Shown here: piece after piece, positions 7,949 to 16,237 of the stretch
Layout of the letters: each line of letters opens with the position of its first letter
Numbering within the stretch: the first letter of the stretch is position 1
Assembly: GCF_007833215.1 (NCBI RefSeq)
Contig: NZ_CP042239.1
Span: forward strand, 4,090,001-4,154,000
Source: Sphingomonas suaedae
Lineage (GTDB): Bacteria; Pseudomonadota; Alphaproteobacteria; Sphingomonadales; Sphingomonadaceae
Direction: 5' to 3'
Length of the DNA: 64,000 nucleotides
The notes under the pieces: generated by a model
What the model was told of the DNA's origin: nothing
Database searches by the model: none
Seen by the model: the letters and a program-made list of their open reading frames with translations, nothing else
Position numbers and translations under genes: made by a program

Positions 7949-7955
7949 GCGCAGG

Positions 7956-9848
7956 TTACTTCGCCTCCAATATCCGCGTTACCGCGCCGACCGTCACCGG
8001 ATGATATCCCGGCTTCGCCTTCGCAAAGATCCGCCGAGCGATCGGCTCGCCCCATTCACCCTGCGCCTTCAGCCCGCGATAGAGCGGAGTCACCAGCAGA
8101 TTGCGGCCGACGCGGGTCAGATAGCCCTCCACCGCCGGGATGACGGGTTCGTAACGGTTGGCGATGGCCAGATCGAACCAGGCCGACTGGACATAGGCGC
8201 TCTTCGACCGGGTCAGCCCCAGCGCCGCATCGAATTCGGCAAGCCGCGCCGCGCTCTGCTGGCGCGGCAGATTGTCGAGCAGCCGCTTCCACTGCTGGGT
8301 CTGCCAGCCTGCCGTGTCGATCGCCGATGCCGGGCCGCCCGCATTGAAGGCCGCAAGCTGCGCATCGACCTTGGCCAGCGTGTCCGACTTCACATGGACC
8401 GCGTTCGCCGGGATACCCGGCTCGAACACCCAGCGATCGAGCTGAAGCTTCGCCTCCAGCGCCCGACCTTCCTGGGTGTCGCCCTTGATAAGGTGCGTGC
8501 GCAGGTCCGCCAGGAACCCCGCGCTGGTCTGCGGCTGAAAGGCATGGCGGTCGAAATAACCGCGCAGATAGGCGTCCCAGCGTTCGCGTCCGACGGCATA
8601 TTCGATGGTGCGCAGGAAGGTGCTGCCCTTGAGATAATCCAGCTGCCCCGCGCTACCGCCCAGATCGCCGTGCAGCCGCGTCGCGGGCGCGGTGTCGCCG
8701 CCCGCGTTTTTCACGTCGCGCACCATCCCGGCATAATCGAGGTCGGCATAGATCGCGGCGCGCTCCTTGCCGTACAGCGCCTCCATGATCCGGTTCTCGA
8801 AATAGGTGGTGAACCCCTCGTTGAGCCAGCTGTCCGCCCAGGTCGCGTTGGTGACCAGATTGCCCGACCAGCTATGCGCCAGCTCGTGCGCGAGCACGTC
8901 GGTGTTCGACTTGTCGCCGGTGATGATCGTCGGGGTGAAGAAGGTCAGATTGGGGTTCTCCATCCCCCCGAACGGGAAGGACGGGGGCAGCACCAGCATG
9001 TCGTACCGGCCCCAGCGATAGGGGCCGTACAGCGCCTGCGCCGCATCGATCATCTTTTCGACATCGGCGAATTCCTCCGCCGCCGCGTCGAGCATTCCCG
9101 CCTCGGCCCACACCCCGCTGCGCGGGCCGGTTTCCTTGAATTTGAGATCACCGACCGCGATCGCGATCAGATAGGGCGGAACCGGGTTCTCCATCGCGAA
9201 GCGGAAGGTGCGCCGGTAATGCGGAACGAGTTCGCCCTCCGCCGGCCCCACCTTCTGCGCGCTCATCACCGGCACGAAGCCGTCCGGCACGGTGATTGCC
9301 GCCGACCAGGTCTGGCGGATGCCCGGGCTGTCCTGCGTCGGGATCCAGCTGCGGTTGTTGATCGCCTGCCCCTGGCTGAACAGGAACGGCATCTTCTTGC
9401 CCAGCGTCTGCTCGGGCGTCAGCCATTGCAGCGCACGCGCGCCCGGCGCGGAAACATAGCGGATGCGGACCTTCTGCGCACCGTTCAGCTGGATCGTCAG
9501 CGGGCTGCCGAGCTGCGGGTCCTTCTTGCCAACCGTAAAGGGCAGCGGCCGGTAAGCCTGATCGCTCACGCTCTTGATGTCGAGGTCGAGCGTGTCGAGC
9601 ACGATCTCCCTGACACCCTTCGCGGCGAGCACGTCGAGTGTCGCGGTGCCGTCGATCGTCTTCGTCTCGAAATCGACATTCAGGTCGAGGTCGACATGGG
9701 TCACCCGCGCCTCGGCCGGTCGGGCATAGGTCCATGCGTCCCTGGCCTCGGGCGAGGTGAGGATCGGAGCGACCTTGGCCTGCTGGGCGAGCAGCGGGGC
9801 AGGGGCGGCGGTGGCGAGCAGCAAGGCTGCGAGGGACAGAATACGCAT
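7956..9848 (-). CDS. Secreted M1 family aminopeptidase, LTA4-hydrolase-like (630 aa)
   Basis: A zinc metallopeptidase removing N-terminal residues from peptides. A Sec signal peptide (LSLAALLLATAAPAPLLAQQ) sends it to the periplasm. The exopeptidase motif GGMENPN and the zinc motif HELAHSW, followed by WLNEGFTTYFE with the third zinc ligand, are intact. GGMEN rather than GAMEN and the helical C-terminal domain place it with leukotriene A4 hydrolase-like enzymes. I shortened the frame from 9995 to the ATG at 9848, where the signal peptide begins. Length fits the family. It is a single gene, divergent from the PRC-barrel gene. Confidence 0.93.
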   Translation of the reverse strand: MRILSLAALLLATAAPAPLLAQQAKVAPILTSPEARDAWTYARPAEARVTHVDLDLNVDFETKTIDGTATLDVLAAKGVREIVLDTLDLDIKSVSDQAYRPLPFTVGKKDPQLGSPLTIQLNGAQKVRIRYVSAPGARALQWLTPEQTLGKKMPFLFSQGQAINNRSWIPTQDSPGIRQTWSAAITVPDGFVPVMSAQKVGPAEGELVPHYRRTFRFAMENPVPPYLIAIAVGDLKFKETGPRSGVWAEAGMLDAAAEEFADVEKMIDAAQALYGPYRWGRYDMLVLPPSFPFGGMENPNLTFFTPTIITGDKSNTDVLAHELAHSWSGNLVTNATWADSWLNEGFTTYFENRIMEALYGKERAAIYADLDYAGMVRDVKNAGGDTAPATRLHGDLGGSAGQLDYLKGSTFLRTIEYAVGRERWDAYLRGYFDRHAFQPQTSAGFLADLRTHLIKGDTQEGRALEAKLQLDRWVFEPGIPANAVHVKSDTLAKVDAQLAAFNAGGPASAIDTAGWQTQQWKRLLDNLPRQQSAARLAEFDAALGLTRSKSAYVQSAWFDLAIANRYEPVIPAVEGYLTRVGRNLLVTPLYRGLKAQGEWGEPIARRIFAKAKPGYHPVTVGAVTRILEAK

Positions 9849-9936
9849 GGTCTCAACTGCTACGGCCCGATCCGGTTCGGCACAAGCGCGGCGCTCATGC
9901 GTTGACCAGCTATCACCCCAAATAAGGAGAGATGCG

Positions 9937-10299
9937 ATGAACACGACAGTGGACAGCCCCAACCCCCTGATCGCCTCCGACCGGGTCGAAGGCACGACCG
10001 TCTATGACCCGTCAGGCGAGAAGCTGGGTTCGGTCGAGCGCTTCATGGTCGACAAGGTATCGGGCCATGCCGAATATGCCGTGATGGCGTTCGGCGGCCT
10101 GTTCGGCCTTGGCCACCGCCATTATCCGGTGCCGTGGAAGGCGCTGACCTATGATCCGGACAAGGGCGGCTATGTGGTCGCGCTGAGCAAGGAAAAGCTC
10201 GAAAACGCACCCTATTACGACAATGAAGGCGGCGAGCCGAGTTACGACCGCGCTTATGGGCAGGAAGTCTACGCCTACTACGGGGTCCCGTACCTGTAA
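9937..10299 (+). CDS. PRC-barrel domain protein (120 aa)
   Basis: A small soluble protein with a PRC-barrel fold (LIASDRVEGTTVYDPSGEKLG, then YPVPWKALTYD), a beta-barrel also found in photosynthetic reaction-centre H subunits and RimM. The family is involved in protein or RNA contacts; the role of the stand-alone form is unknown. The tail is rich in Tyr and acidic residues. The ATG at 9937 follows a strong Shine-Dalgarno (AAGGAGA at 9924-9930). An upstream in-frame ATG would overlap the divergent M1 gene and is unlikely. Confidence 0.85.
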   Translation: MNTTVDSPNPLIASDRVEGTTVYDPSGEKLGSVERFMVDKVSGHAEYAVMAFGGLFGLGHRHYPVPWKALTYDPDKGGYVVALSKEKLENAPYYDNEGGEPSYDRAYGQEVYAYYGVPYL

Positions 10300-10406
10300 T
10301 GCCGATCCCGAAATCTGCTCGGTTATGGGCCTTACCCAAATTGACTGTCTTCGCCTGACTTGTTTGTCTCTCGTTCCCGAGCTTTTTCGGGACGAGGAGA
10401 CACGCA

Positions 10407-10607
10407 ATGAAGAAGATGGCTATTCTGGCATTGGCAGCGTTCGGAAGCCTGGCCGTGGGAACCACCTCCGCGAGCGCGTTCTACGGCCAGTGCGAAGCGA
10501 TCCACACGATGGAAATCGCCGCCTGCAATGGCGACAGCGCGTGCGGCGACGCAGCCGATAATCGCTATTTCGAGTGCCTCAAGCGGCAGGTTCGGGTCGA
10601 CTCCTGA
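10407..10607 (+). CDS. Small secreted protein with conserved cysteines (66 aa)
   Basis: Not a family I can name. A clear Sec signal peptide (KKMAILALAAFGSLAVGTTSASA) precedes a mature peptide of about 42 residues with four cysteines (QCEAIH, AACNGDSACGD, FECLKR), which could form two disulfides in the periplasm. The ATG follows GAGGAGACACGCA, a good ribosome-binding site. The codon pattern and complete signal peptide make it a credible real gene despite its size. Confidence 0.7.
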   Translation: MKKMAILALAAFGSLAVGTTSASAFYGQCEAIHTMEIAACNGDSACGDAADNRYFECLKRQVRVDS

Positions 10608-10614
10608 TCCTGGC

Positions 10615-10646
10615 GGGCCTCGACCCCCGCTCGGGGTTCGGGGCCC
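10615..10646. terminator. Hairpin between convergent genes
   Basis: Arms 10615-10629 and 10632-10646 pair at 14 of 15 positions (one G-U wobble, one mismatch). The hairpin lies 8 bases after the stop of the small secreted gene and before the stop of the convergent DUF2842 gene, a position where a two-way terminator is expected. No strong T-run follows. Confidence 0.45.
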
Positions 10647-10694
10647 GTAGTGCGTGGCGCTCCGGGCCGAGGTCGGAGCGGTGTGCGAAGCGTG

Positions 10695-10913
10695 TCAGTC
10701 GCGCGGCAACCACCAGCGGCCGGTCTCCATCCAGCGCAGCAACGGCTTGAGCGGGAAAATCCAGACGATCCCCGCAACGACGTAAAAGACGAGCTGAACG
10801 AGCACCGGCCACTCGCCGACGATGGCTGAAAGGCTCGCCACCGCGACGCACCAGATGACGATCAGCGCGATGATCGCGAACGCGCCGACGGGCTTGCGCC
10901 AGGAGGGGGTCAT
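10695..10913 (-). CDS. DUF2842 family membrane protein (72 aa)
   Basis: Two membrane helices (AIIALIVIWCVAVASLSAIV and LVQLVFYVVAGIVWIFPL) and the C-terminal PLLRWMETGRWW match the alphaproteobacterial DUF2842 family, of unknown function. Its ATG overlaps the stop of the cyclo-ligase gene (10910), so it is translated with it, downstream of the 6S RNA gene. Confidence 0.85.
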   Translation of the reverse strand: MTPSWRKPVGAFAIIALIVIWCVAVASLSAIVGEWPVLVQLVFYVVAGIVWIFPLKPLLRWMETGRWWLPRD

Positions 10914-11464
10914 TCCGCAGCCTCGCCGATCGCACCCGCTTCGGTGACGACGCCGTGCAGCGGCACGTCCCAGGGATCGGTCGCCAGCCCTTCGACACGC
11001 TGGACCGACCAGGCGATTCCGATCCGCCAGGCATCGGGCAGCCGCTCGAACACCCGGTCATAATGGCCGGCACCCTGGCCGAGCCGGTTCAACGCATCGT
11101 CAAAGGCGAGCAGGGGGGTGAGCACGATGTCGGGGTCGCTTTCCGGCCCGTCATCGGCGGGCTGGCGCAGGCCGAGCGGCCCATCGATCAGGGCATGGTC
11201 GGGCTCCCAGGCGAAGAAACGGACCGGCGATTCGCGGCTTGTCACGTGCGGGAGGACGATGGTGCACCCCGCCTCGCGCGCCGCCCAAGCGATCGCAGTG
11301 GGATCGGCTTCGCTGCCCAGGGGGACATAGGTCGAGACGGTCACGCCCGGTCGGAAGCGCGCCAGCAGGGCGGGCGGCGGCTCGATCGTGCCGCCGATCG
11401 TCATCGCGAACTCGTCGCGCAGCGCGCGCATCCGGGCGCGCAGGGTCCGTTTGTCGTCAGCCAT
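10910..11464 (-). CDS. 5-formyltetrahydrofolate cyclo-ligase (184 aa)
   Basis: Converts 5-formyl-THF to 5,10-methenyl-THF using ATP in folate one-carbon metabolism. The motifs KRTLRARMRALRDEF at the N-terminus, TYVPLGSEADP and LTPLLAFDDALNRLGQGAGHYDR (the ATP-binding GxGxGxYD-type loop) are present. I chose the ATG at 11464 because the frame continuing to 11545 would run into the 6S RNA, and the family begins near KRTLR. The coupling of this gene to 6S RNA is the same as ssrS-ygfA in E. coli. It overlaps the DUF2842 gene by 4 bases. Confidence 0.92.
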   Translation of the reverse strand: MADDKRTLRARMRALRDEFAMTIGGTIEPPPALLARFRPGVTVSTYVPLGSEADPTAIAWAAREAGCTIVLPHVTSRESPVRFFAWEPDHALIDGPLGLRQPADDGPESDPDIVLTPLLAFDDALNRLGQGAGHYDRVFERLPDAWRIGIAWSVQRVEGLATDPWDVPLHGVVTEAGAIGEAAE

Positions 11465-11531
11465 ATCCGCTTCGCATTGTGCGAAGCGGTTGCGGGCCGG
11501 TGCCGCTTCAGCCTCGCTGACAAAATTCGTT

Positions 11532-11690
11532 GGCGGGACCACCATGGGCCGTTGCTTGAATATCCTCTGACGCCGTTTACGTCAGGTGGGGACCATGTGC
11601 TACAGACCAGGGTCTGAGCAGGGACAGCCCCCATGGATGATGAATCGCCTCAGGGATAATCGCTAAAGCTCGCACCGGGCAGTACCCGCC
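11532..11690 (-). ncRNA. ssrS: 6S RNA (ssrS), about 159 nt
   Basis: 6S RNA mimics an open promoter and holds sigma-70 RNA polymerase in stationary phase. The ends pair: GGCGGG (11690-11685) with CCCGCC (11537-11532), and after one bulged U, ACUGCC with GGUGGU, a 12-bp closing stem. Inside, a GCUU/AAGC stem, an AUCC/GGAU stem with CUGA/UCAG beside it, and a GGGG/CCCC stem flank a central region. The length, the -10/-35 promoter just upstream and the position directly before the 5-formyl-THF cyclo-ligase gene are typical of ssrS. Covariance-model confirmation was not possible here. Confidence 0.8.
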
Positions 11691-11696
11691 GTCCTC

Positions 11697-11725
11697 AATC
11701 TAGGCGCGCGGTGCCGATGGATCAA
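11697..11725 (-). promoter_or_regulatory. Sigma-70-type promoter of the 6S RNA
   Basis: On the minus strand, TTGATC (11725-11720) and TAGATT (11702-11697) are separated by exactly 17 bases. The predicted start, about 7 bases on, falls at the first base of the closing stem of the 6S RNA (about 11690). The -35 box overlaps the parE stop codon. Confidence 0.7.
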
Positions 11726-12042
11726 TGGGGTTCAGGGTCGTCGACCTGAAACAGCAGGTCTAGATTGCGGCGTCCGGGCAGGACATTGACCACCTCGATC
11801 CTCTCACCGACATAATGAAAAAAGATCAGATAGTTATTGTAAACGATCGACCGAATGCCGTGGCGTAATTCGGGTCGCATAGTGCCGAGGAACCCAGGTA
11901 ACGCGGCCAACCTTTCGCAACGCGCTTCCAACTTGGCCACGAAAGCGTTTCCGGTCTCTCGACTACCGCTGCGTTCGGCGATGCCCAAAGCGATCTCCAG
12001 CAGATTCTGCCGGGCCGCGCTCGTATAGGTCAGCTGCCGCAT
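11722..12042 (-). CDS. ParE/RelE-superfamily toxin (106 aa)
   Basis: Toxin of a type II toxin-antitoxin pair. ParE members poison DNA gyrase and RelE members cleave mRNA; sequence alone does not settle which. The N-terminal LTYTSAARQNLLEIALGIAERSGS and the later RHGIRSIVYNNYLIFFHYVGERIEVVNVLPGRR follow the ParE/RelE fold. The gene abuts the antitoxin stop with no gap. Its GC content looks lower than the neighbours, consistent with mobile origin. Confidence 0.85.
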   Translation of the reverse strand: MRQLTYTSAARQNLLEIALGIAERSGSRETGNAFVAKLEARCERLAALPGFLGTMRPELRHGIRSIVYNNYLIFFHYVGERIEVVNVLPGRRNLDLLFQVDDPEPH

Positions 12043-12294
12043 CTAGCGGCCCGCGCGATTGGTTTCCCACTCATCCAGCGCCGCCTCGACGGATTGACGA
12101 ACATCGTCGGGACTATGTTGGCCGCCCCGTTCGATCGACGCATTCAGCGTATCGCGCAGCGCGGCGAGCCTCGACTCGCGCTCCTCGACCAGCCTTAATC
12201 CTTCGCGCACGACCTCGCTCGCCGACCCATAGCGGCCCGATTTGACGATATCCGTGACAAAGCCTTCCCAGCGTTCACCGATCGATACATTCAT
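12043..12294 (-). CDS. ParD-like antitoxin (83 aa)
   Basis: A ribbon-helix-helix DNA-binding antitoxin that neutralises the downstream toxin and represses the pair. [20 protein letters not shown] is the typical ParD N-terminus (beta strand and first helix), followed by [19 protein letters not shown], the second helix. The C-terminal part, which binds the toxin, is acidic. The start at 12294 excludes 16 upstream residues that have no family match. Antitoxin first, toxin second is the normal order. Confidence 0.87.
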   Translation of the reverse strand: MNVSIGERWEGFVTDIVKSGRYGSASEVVREGLRLVEERESRLAALRDTLNASIERGGQHSPDDVRQSVEAALDEWETNRAGR

Positions 12295-12348
12295 GTGCGT
12301 TCTCCTCACCGGGCATATAGCCCAATAACAAGAACTGCGCAATTTTCG

Positions 12349-12636
12349 TTATTGCTCCAGCGTCGCCGCCACCGCCTCCAGCCGGTCCGCCAAATTGTCG
12401 AGCAGCACCGGCGACACCCCGCCCGGCGGATTGCGCTCCGCCTCGTCGAGCAGGTCGGCCAGGATCAGCGCCAGAAAGAACATCGTCCGCTCCCCGCTCA
12501 GCCCGCCCGACGCGCGCACCGCGGTCTCGGAATGGCGTTCGAGCAGCGCGCCGAGCCGTTCGAGATGCAGCTCCTCGCCGTCGCGACAGGCGATGCTGTG
12601 GCTGCGTCCCGCGACCGTCAGTGTCACCTGGCCCAT
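12349..12636 (-). CDS. zapA: Cell division protein ZapA (95 aa)
   Basis: ZapA binds and cross-links FtsZ filaments at the division ring. The N-terminal strand VTLTVAGRSHSIACRDGEE and the long C-terminal coiled-coil helix (MFFLALILADLLDEAERN, then DNLADRLEAVAATLEQ) match the family. The ATG overlaps the stop of the upstream coiled-coil gene (TGATG), so the two are co-translated. Confidence 0.88.
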   Translation of the reverse strand: MGQVTLTVAGRSHSIACRDGEELHLERLGALLERHSETAVRASGGLSGERTMFFLALILADLLDEAERNPPGGVSPVLLDNLADRLEAVAATLEQ

Positions 12637-12821
12637 CAGTCCGTGTCTTCCTGCGCGATCAGCGAATCGAGCGCGGCAATCGCCTCCTCGACCTTGCCGC
12701 GCAGCGCCGCATGTTTGTGTTCCAGCCGTTCGGCATCAAAGGCACGGCGCGCCGCCGCTGCCTCGATCCGCGTAAGCGCGCGCTCGATCCGGTCGAGCGC
12801 GGAAGGTGCCGCATCCGCCAT
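12636..12821 (-). CDS. Small coiled-coil protein upstream of zapA (61 aa)
   Basis: A single long amphipathic helix ([20 protein letters not shown], then [18 protein letters not shown]) characteristic of small coiled-coil proteins. It resembles the short proteins placed before zapA in alphaproteobacteria and may help in division, but that role is inference from position. The start at 12821 coincides with the predicted transcription start, which could make the mRNA leaderless. The frame to 12905 has no coding character. Confidence 0.7.
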   Translation of the reverse strand: MADAAPSALDRIERALTRIEAAAARRAFDAERLEHKHAALRGKVEEAIAALDSLIAQEDTD

Positions 12822-12827
12822 GGCGGG

Positions 12828-12856
12828 GGGATAGGGTGGCTTTACCCGACCTGCAA
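12828..12856 (-). promoter_or_regulatory. Candidate promoter of the coiled-coil gene and zapA
   Basis: On the minus strand, TTGCAG (12856-12851) and TATCCC (12833-12828) are 17 bases apart. The expected start point is within a base or two of the ATG at 12821. Confidence 0.4.
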
Positions 12857-12866
12857 CCCCGCCCGG

Positions 12867-12895
12867 TTGACGTGCGCGCCAGCGCGCCCCATTGG
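12867..12895 (+). promoter_or_regulatory. Candidate promoter of tkt
   Basis: TTGACG (12867-12872) lies 17 bases before CATTGG (12890-12895). The -35 is good and the -10 weak. The tkt start codon is 72 bases downstream, leaving room for a leader. Confidence 0.35.
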
Positions 12896-12967
12896 CACGC
12901 CACATTCGATTCGCCGGGCCGTGGCGGGATTTCGATCGCAGCGCACAGGCCCGAAAGGGGACCTGCC

Positions 12968-14920
12968 GTGACCGTTTCTTTCAGCGACCGCGCGAACGCC
13001 ATCCGCGCCCTCTCGATGGACGCGGTCGAGGCCGCCAATTCGGGGCATCCCGGCATGCCGATGGGCATGGCCGATGTCGCCACCGTCCTGTTCGGCGACT
13101 ATCTCAAATTCGATCCCAGCGATCCGCACTGGGCCGACCGCGACCGCTTCGTGCTGTCGGCCGGCCACGGCTCGATGCTGATCTATTCGCTGCTGCACCT
13201 CACCGGCTATGCCCGCCCGACGCTCGAGGATATCAAGGCGTTTCGCCAGGTCGGCAGCCCGTGCGCCGGCCACCCCGAGAATTTCGAGCTTCCTGGCGTC
13301 GAATGCACCACCGGCCCGCTGGGTCAGGGGCTGGCGATGGCCGTCGGCATGGCGATCGCCGAACGCCACCTCAACGCGCGCTTCGGCGACGATGTCGTCG
13401 ATCACCGCACCTGGGTGATCGCGGGCGATGGCTGCCTGATGGAGGGCATCAACCATGAGGCGATCGGGCTTGCCGGGCACCTCAAGCTCGGCCGCATGAT
13501 CGTGCTGTGGGACGACAACGACATCACCATCGACGGCAAGGTGTCGCTCTCGTCGAGCGAGGACATCCCCGCGCGCTACACCGCCACCGGCTGGCACGTC
13601 GCCGCGTGCGACGGGCATGACGAGGCGAGCATCAAGGCGGCGATCGACGCAGCGCTGGCCGATCCGCGTCCCTCGCTGATCCGCTGCAAGACCGTGATCG
13701 GCAAGGGCGCCCCGAACAAGGGCGGGACCAGCAAGGTCCATGGCTCGCCGCTGGGCAAGGACGAGGTCGCCGCCGCGCGCGAAGCGCTGGGCTGGCCGCA
13801 CGCCCCGTTCGAGATCCCGCAGGACATTCGCGACGCGTGGAGCGCCGTCGGCGGCAAGGGCCGCGACGTCCGCACCGCCTGGGAAGCCCGCTTCGCCCCG
13901 GTCGCTGATCAGTTCAAGGCGCTCGACACGGTGACCCCCGGCTTCCTCGACGCCTATATCGCCAATCTGATCGCCAATCCCGTCAAGGTTGCGACGCGCA
14001 AATCGTCGGAAATGGCGCTGGAGGCGATCAACGCCGCGCTCCCCGGCACGATCGGCGGTTCGGCCGACCTCACCGGCTCGAACAACACGCTGACCAAGGA
14101 TCTGGGCGCGCTCACCGCCGACAATTATGGCGGCCGCTACGTCTATTACGGTATCCGCGAATTCGGCATGGCCGCGGCGATGAACGGCATGGCGCTGCAC
14201 GGGGGCGTGATCCCCTATGGCGGCACCTTCCTCGTCTTCTCCGATTATTGCCGCCCCGCGATCCGCCTGTCGGCGCTGCAGCAGGCGCGCGTCGTCTATG
14301 TGATGACGCATGACAGCATCGGCCTCGGCGAAGACGGCCCGACCCACCAGCCGGTCGAGCATGTCACCAGCCTGCGCCTGATCCCCGGACTCGACGTCTA
14401 TCGCCCGTGCGACGCGGTCGAAACCGCCGAATGCTGGGCGCTGTCGCTGGAACGCGCCGACGGCCCGTCGCTGCTCGCGCTGACCCGCCAGAACCTGCCC
14501 CAGCTGCGCACCGAGGCGTCGGAGAATCTGTGTGCCAAGGGCGCATATCGCCTGCGCTTGGCCGGCGCCGCGCGCCGCGTCGTGCTGGTCGCGACCGGCT
14601 CGGAAGTCGAGATCGCGGTACAGGTGCGCGATGCCCTTGAAGCACAGGGCATCGGTGCCGATGTCGTCTCCATGCCCAGCTGGGAACGCTTCGATGCACA
14701 GGACGCCGCCTATCGTGCCGACCTGCTGCCCGCGAACGTCCTCAAGGTCTCGATCGAGGCCGGCACGACGCTCGGCTGGGAACGCTATACCGGCCTCGAC
14801 GGCCTGCGCTTCGGCCTCGACAGCTTCGGCGCGTCGGGCCCGGCGGAGGATCTCTACAAGCATTTCGGGCTGACCGCCGACGCGATCGTCCCGCAGATCA
14901 TCGAACAGCTAAACGCCTAG
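12968..14920 (+). CDS. tkt: Transketolase (650 aa)
   Basis: Thiamine-diphosphate enzyme moving two-carbon units between sugar phosphates in the pentose phosphate and Calvin-type pathways. It begins [19 protein letters not shown], with the catalytic His of the GHPG segment, and shows GHGSMLIY, the ThDP-binding [13 protein letters not shown] and the pyrimidine-domain [17 protein letters not shown]. Length is typical. I take the GTG at 12968, preceded by AAAGGGG, rather than the longer upstream frame, because the family starts here. It is first in the tkt-gap-pgk-fba cluster, with gap only 9 bases on. Confidence 0.96.
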   Translation: MTVSFSDRANAIRALSMDAVEAANSGHPGMPMGMADVATVLFGDYLKFDPSDPHWADRDRFVLSAGHGSMLIYSLLHLTGYARPTLEDIKAFRQVGSPCAGHPENFELPGVECTTGPLGQGLAMAVGMAIAERHLNARFGDDVVDHRTWVIAGDGCLMEGINHEAIGLAGHLKLGRMIVLWDDNDITIDGKVSLSSSEDIPARYTATGWHVAACDGHDEASIKAAIDAALADPRPSLIRCKTVIGKGAPNKGGTSKVHGSPLGKDEVAAAREALGWPHAPFEIPQDIRDAWSAVGGKGRDVRTAWEARFAPVADQFKALDTVTPGFLDAYIANLIANPVKVATRKSSEMALEAINAALPGTIGGSADLTGSNNTLTKDLGALTADNYGGRYVYYGIREFGMAAAMNGMALHGGVIPYGGTFLVFSDYCRPAIRLSALQQARVVYVMTHDSIGLGEDGPTHQPVEHVTSLRLIPGLDVYRPCDAVETAECWALSLERADGPSLLALTRQNLPQLRTEASENLCAKGAYRLRLAGAARRVVLVATGSEVEIAVQVRDALEAQGIGADVVSMPSWERFDAQDAAYRADLLPANVLKVSIEAGTTLGWERYTGLDGLRFGLDSFGASGPAEDLYKHFGLTADAIVPQIIEQLNA

Positions 14921-14929
14921 GAGACACTG

Positions 14930-15937
14930 ATGACGAAGGTTGCGATCAACGGGTTCGGACGCATCGGACGCTTGGTGGCGCGCGCCATCCTGGAGCGTCC
15001 CGACAGCGGGCTGGAACTGGTGACGATCAACGATCTGGCCGATGCCAAGTCGAATGCCTGGCTGTTCAGCCGCGACAGCGTCCATGGCCGCTACCCCGGT
15101 GACGTCTCCGCCGATGGCGACGATCTCGTCATCGACGGCAAGCGCATCAAGGTGACCAAGGAGCGCGATCCCGCGAACCTGCCCCACGCCGCCAATGGCG
15201 TCGATCTCGTGCTCGAATGCACCGGCTTCTTCACCGATCGCGAAAGCGCGCAGAAGCATATCGATGCGGGCGCGAAGAAGGTGCTGATCTCGGCGCCGGG
15301 CAAGAATGTCGACCTGACCGTCGTCTATGGCGTCAACCATGACAAGCTCGAGGCCGGGCACACGATCGTCTCGAACGCGTCGTGCACCACCAACTGCCTC
15401 GCGCCCGTCGCCAAGGTGCTGAACGACAGCATCGGGATCGAACGTGGCCTGATGACCACGATCCACGCCTATACCAACGACCAGAAGATCCTCGACCAGA
15501 TTCATGGCGACATGCGCCGCGCCCGCGCTGCGGCGATGAGCATGATCCCGACCACCACCGGCGCCGCGCGCGCGGTGGGTGAGGTGCTGCCCGAGCTCAA
15601 GGGCAAGCTCGACGGTTCATCGGTGCGCGTGCCCGTGCCCGACGGCTCGCTGATCGACCTGACCTTCACGCCGAAGCGCGACACGACCAAGGAAGAGGTC
15701 AATTCGATCCTCAAGGCCGCGTCGGAAAGCGGTCCGCTCAAGGGCGTGCTCGACTATACCGACGAGCCTTTGGTCTCGATCGACATCGTCCACACCCCTG
15801 CGTCCTCGACCATCGACAGCCTCGAGACCGCCGTGATCGACGGCAAGCTGGTCCGCGTGGTCAGCTGGTACGACAATGAATGGGGCTTCTCCAACCGCAT
15901 GGTCGACACCGCCGGCGTCATGGCGAAGCTGGGCTGA
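14930..15937 (+). CDS. gap: Glyceraldehyde-3-phosphate dehydrogenase, type I (335 aa)
   Basis: Oxidises glyceraldehyde-3-phosphate to 1,3-bisphosphoglycerate with NAD(P) in glycolysis. The N-terminal nucleotide-binding [16 protein letters not shown], the catalytic [12 protein letters not shown] (the nucleophile Cys near residue 149) and [14 protein letters not shown] are intact. GAGACACTG precedes the ATG. It follows tkt by 9 bases and belongs to the same operon. Confidence 0.97.
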   Translation: MTKVAINGFGRIGRLVARAILERPDSGLELVTINDLADAKSNAWLFSRDSVHGRYPGDVSADGDDLVIDGKRIKVTKERDPANLPHAANGVDLVLECTGFFTDRESAQKHIDAGAKKVLISAPGKNVDLTVVYGVNHDKLEAGHTIVSNASCTTNCLAPVAKVLNDSIGIERGLMTTIHAYTNDQKILDQIHGDMRRARAAAMSMIPTTTGAARAVGEVLPELKGKLDGSSVRVPVPDGSLIDLTFTPKRDTTKEEVNSILKAASESGPLKGVLDYTDEPLVSIDIVHTPASSTIDSLETAVIDGKLVRVVSWYDNEWGFSNRMVDTAGVMAKLG

Positions 15938-15950
15938 GCCAATCCCATAA

Positions 15951-16045
15951 GTCGTCACCCCCGCGAAAGCGGGGGCCCAACTCCCGCACTGTCGCCATGG
16001 CGGAGCGGCGAGGAGATGGATTCCCGCTTTCGCGGGAATGACGAA
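15951..16045. repeat. Paired GAAA-tetraloop palindrome after gap
   Basis: The left half folds as CCCCCGC-GAAA-GCGGGGG (15958-15975), and the right half as TTCCCGC-TTTC-GCGGGAA (16021-16038), which is the same hairpin read from the other strand. The outer ends (GTCA and TGAC) also pair. Same architecture as the elements at 7876, 30313 and 39431. Confidence 0.75.
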
Positions 16046-16099
16046 GGGGGAGGTCTGACCGGCTTTCCTACAGGCGTCCGCCTGCGCTAGGATTAAGGG

Positions 16100-16237
16100 A
16101 TGAACAGCCCACGCGCCTTTCCGACCACGACCGGCACCTTCGGCTATCAGCCGGACACGCCCTTACACATGCGCAAAAACGTCCGACTTGTCCGGAACGG
16201 GTATCTCACTACCCGCTCAACCGGGGAGATCACATGA
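16100..16237 (+). CDS. Possible small leader peptide or protein before the MOSC gene (45 aa)
   Basis: ATG at 16100 after TTAAGGG opens a frame of 45 codons whose TGA (16235-16237) overlaps the ATG of the MOSC gene, as in the real operons of this window. The product is basic and has no recognisable domain (NSPRAFPTTTGTFGYQPDTP, then RKNVRLVRNGYL). It could be a small protein, an upstream coupling peptide or chance. Nothing else fills the space between the repeat and the MOSC gene. Confidence 0.35.
   Translation: MNSPRAFPTTTGTFGYQPDTPLHMRKNVRLVRNGYLTTRSTGEIT

Noticed and set aside
7956..7960. M1 aminopeptidase starting at 9995
   Set aside because: The 49 added residues have no homology and overlap the divergent PRC-barrel gene; the signal peptide starts at 9848.
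11464..11545. N-terminal extension of the cyclo-ligase to 11545
   Set aside because: It would overlap the 3' end of the 6S RNA and has no family match; the ATG at 11464 fits the family.
12842..14863. 673-codon frame on the minus strand across transketolase
   Set aside because: Antisense shadow typical of high-GC genes; transketolase motifs are complete on the plus strand.
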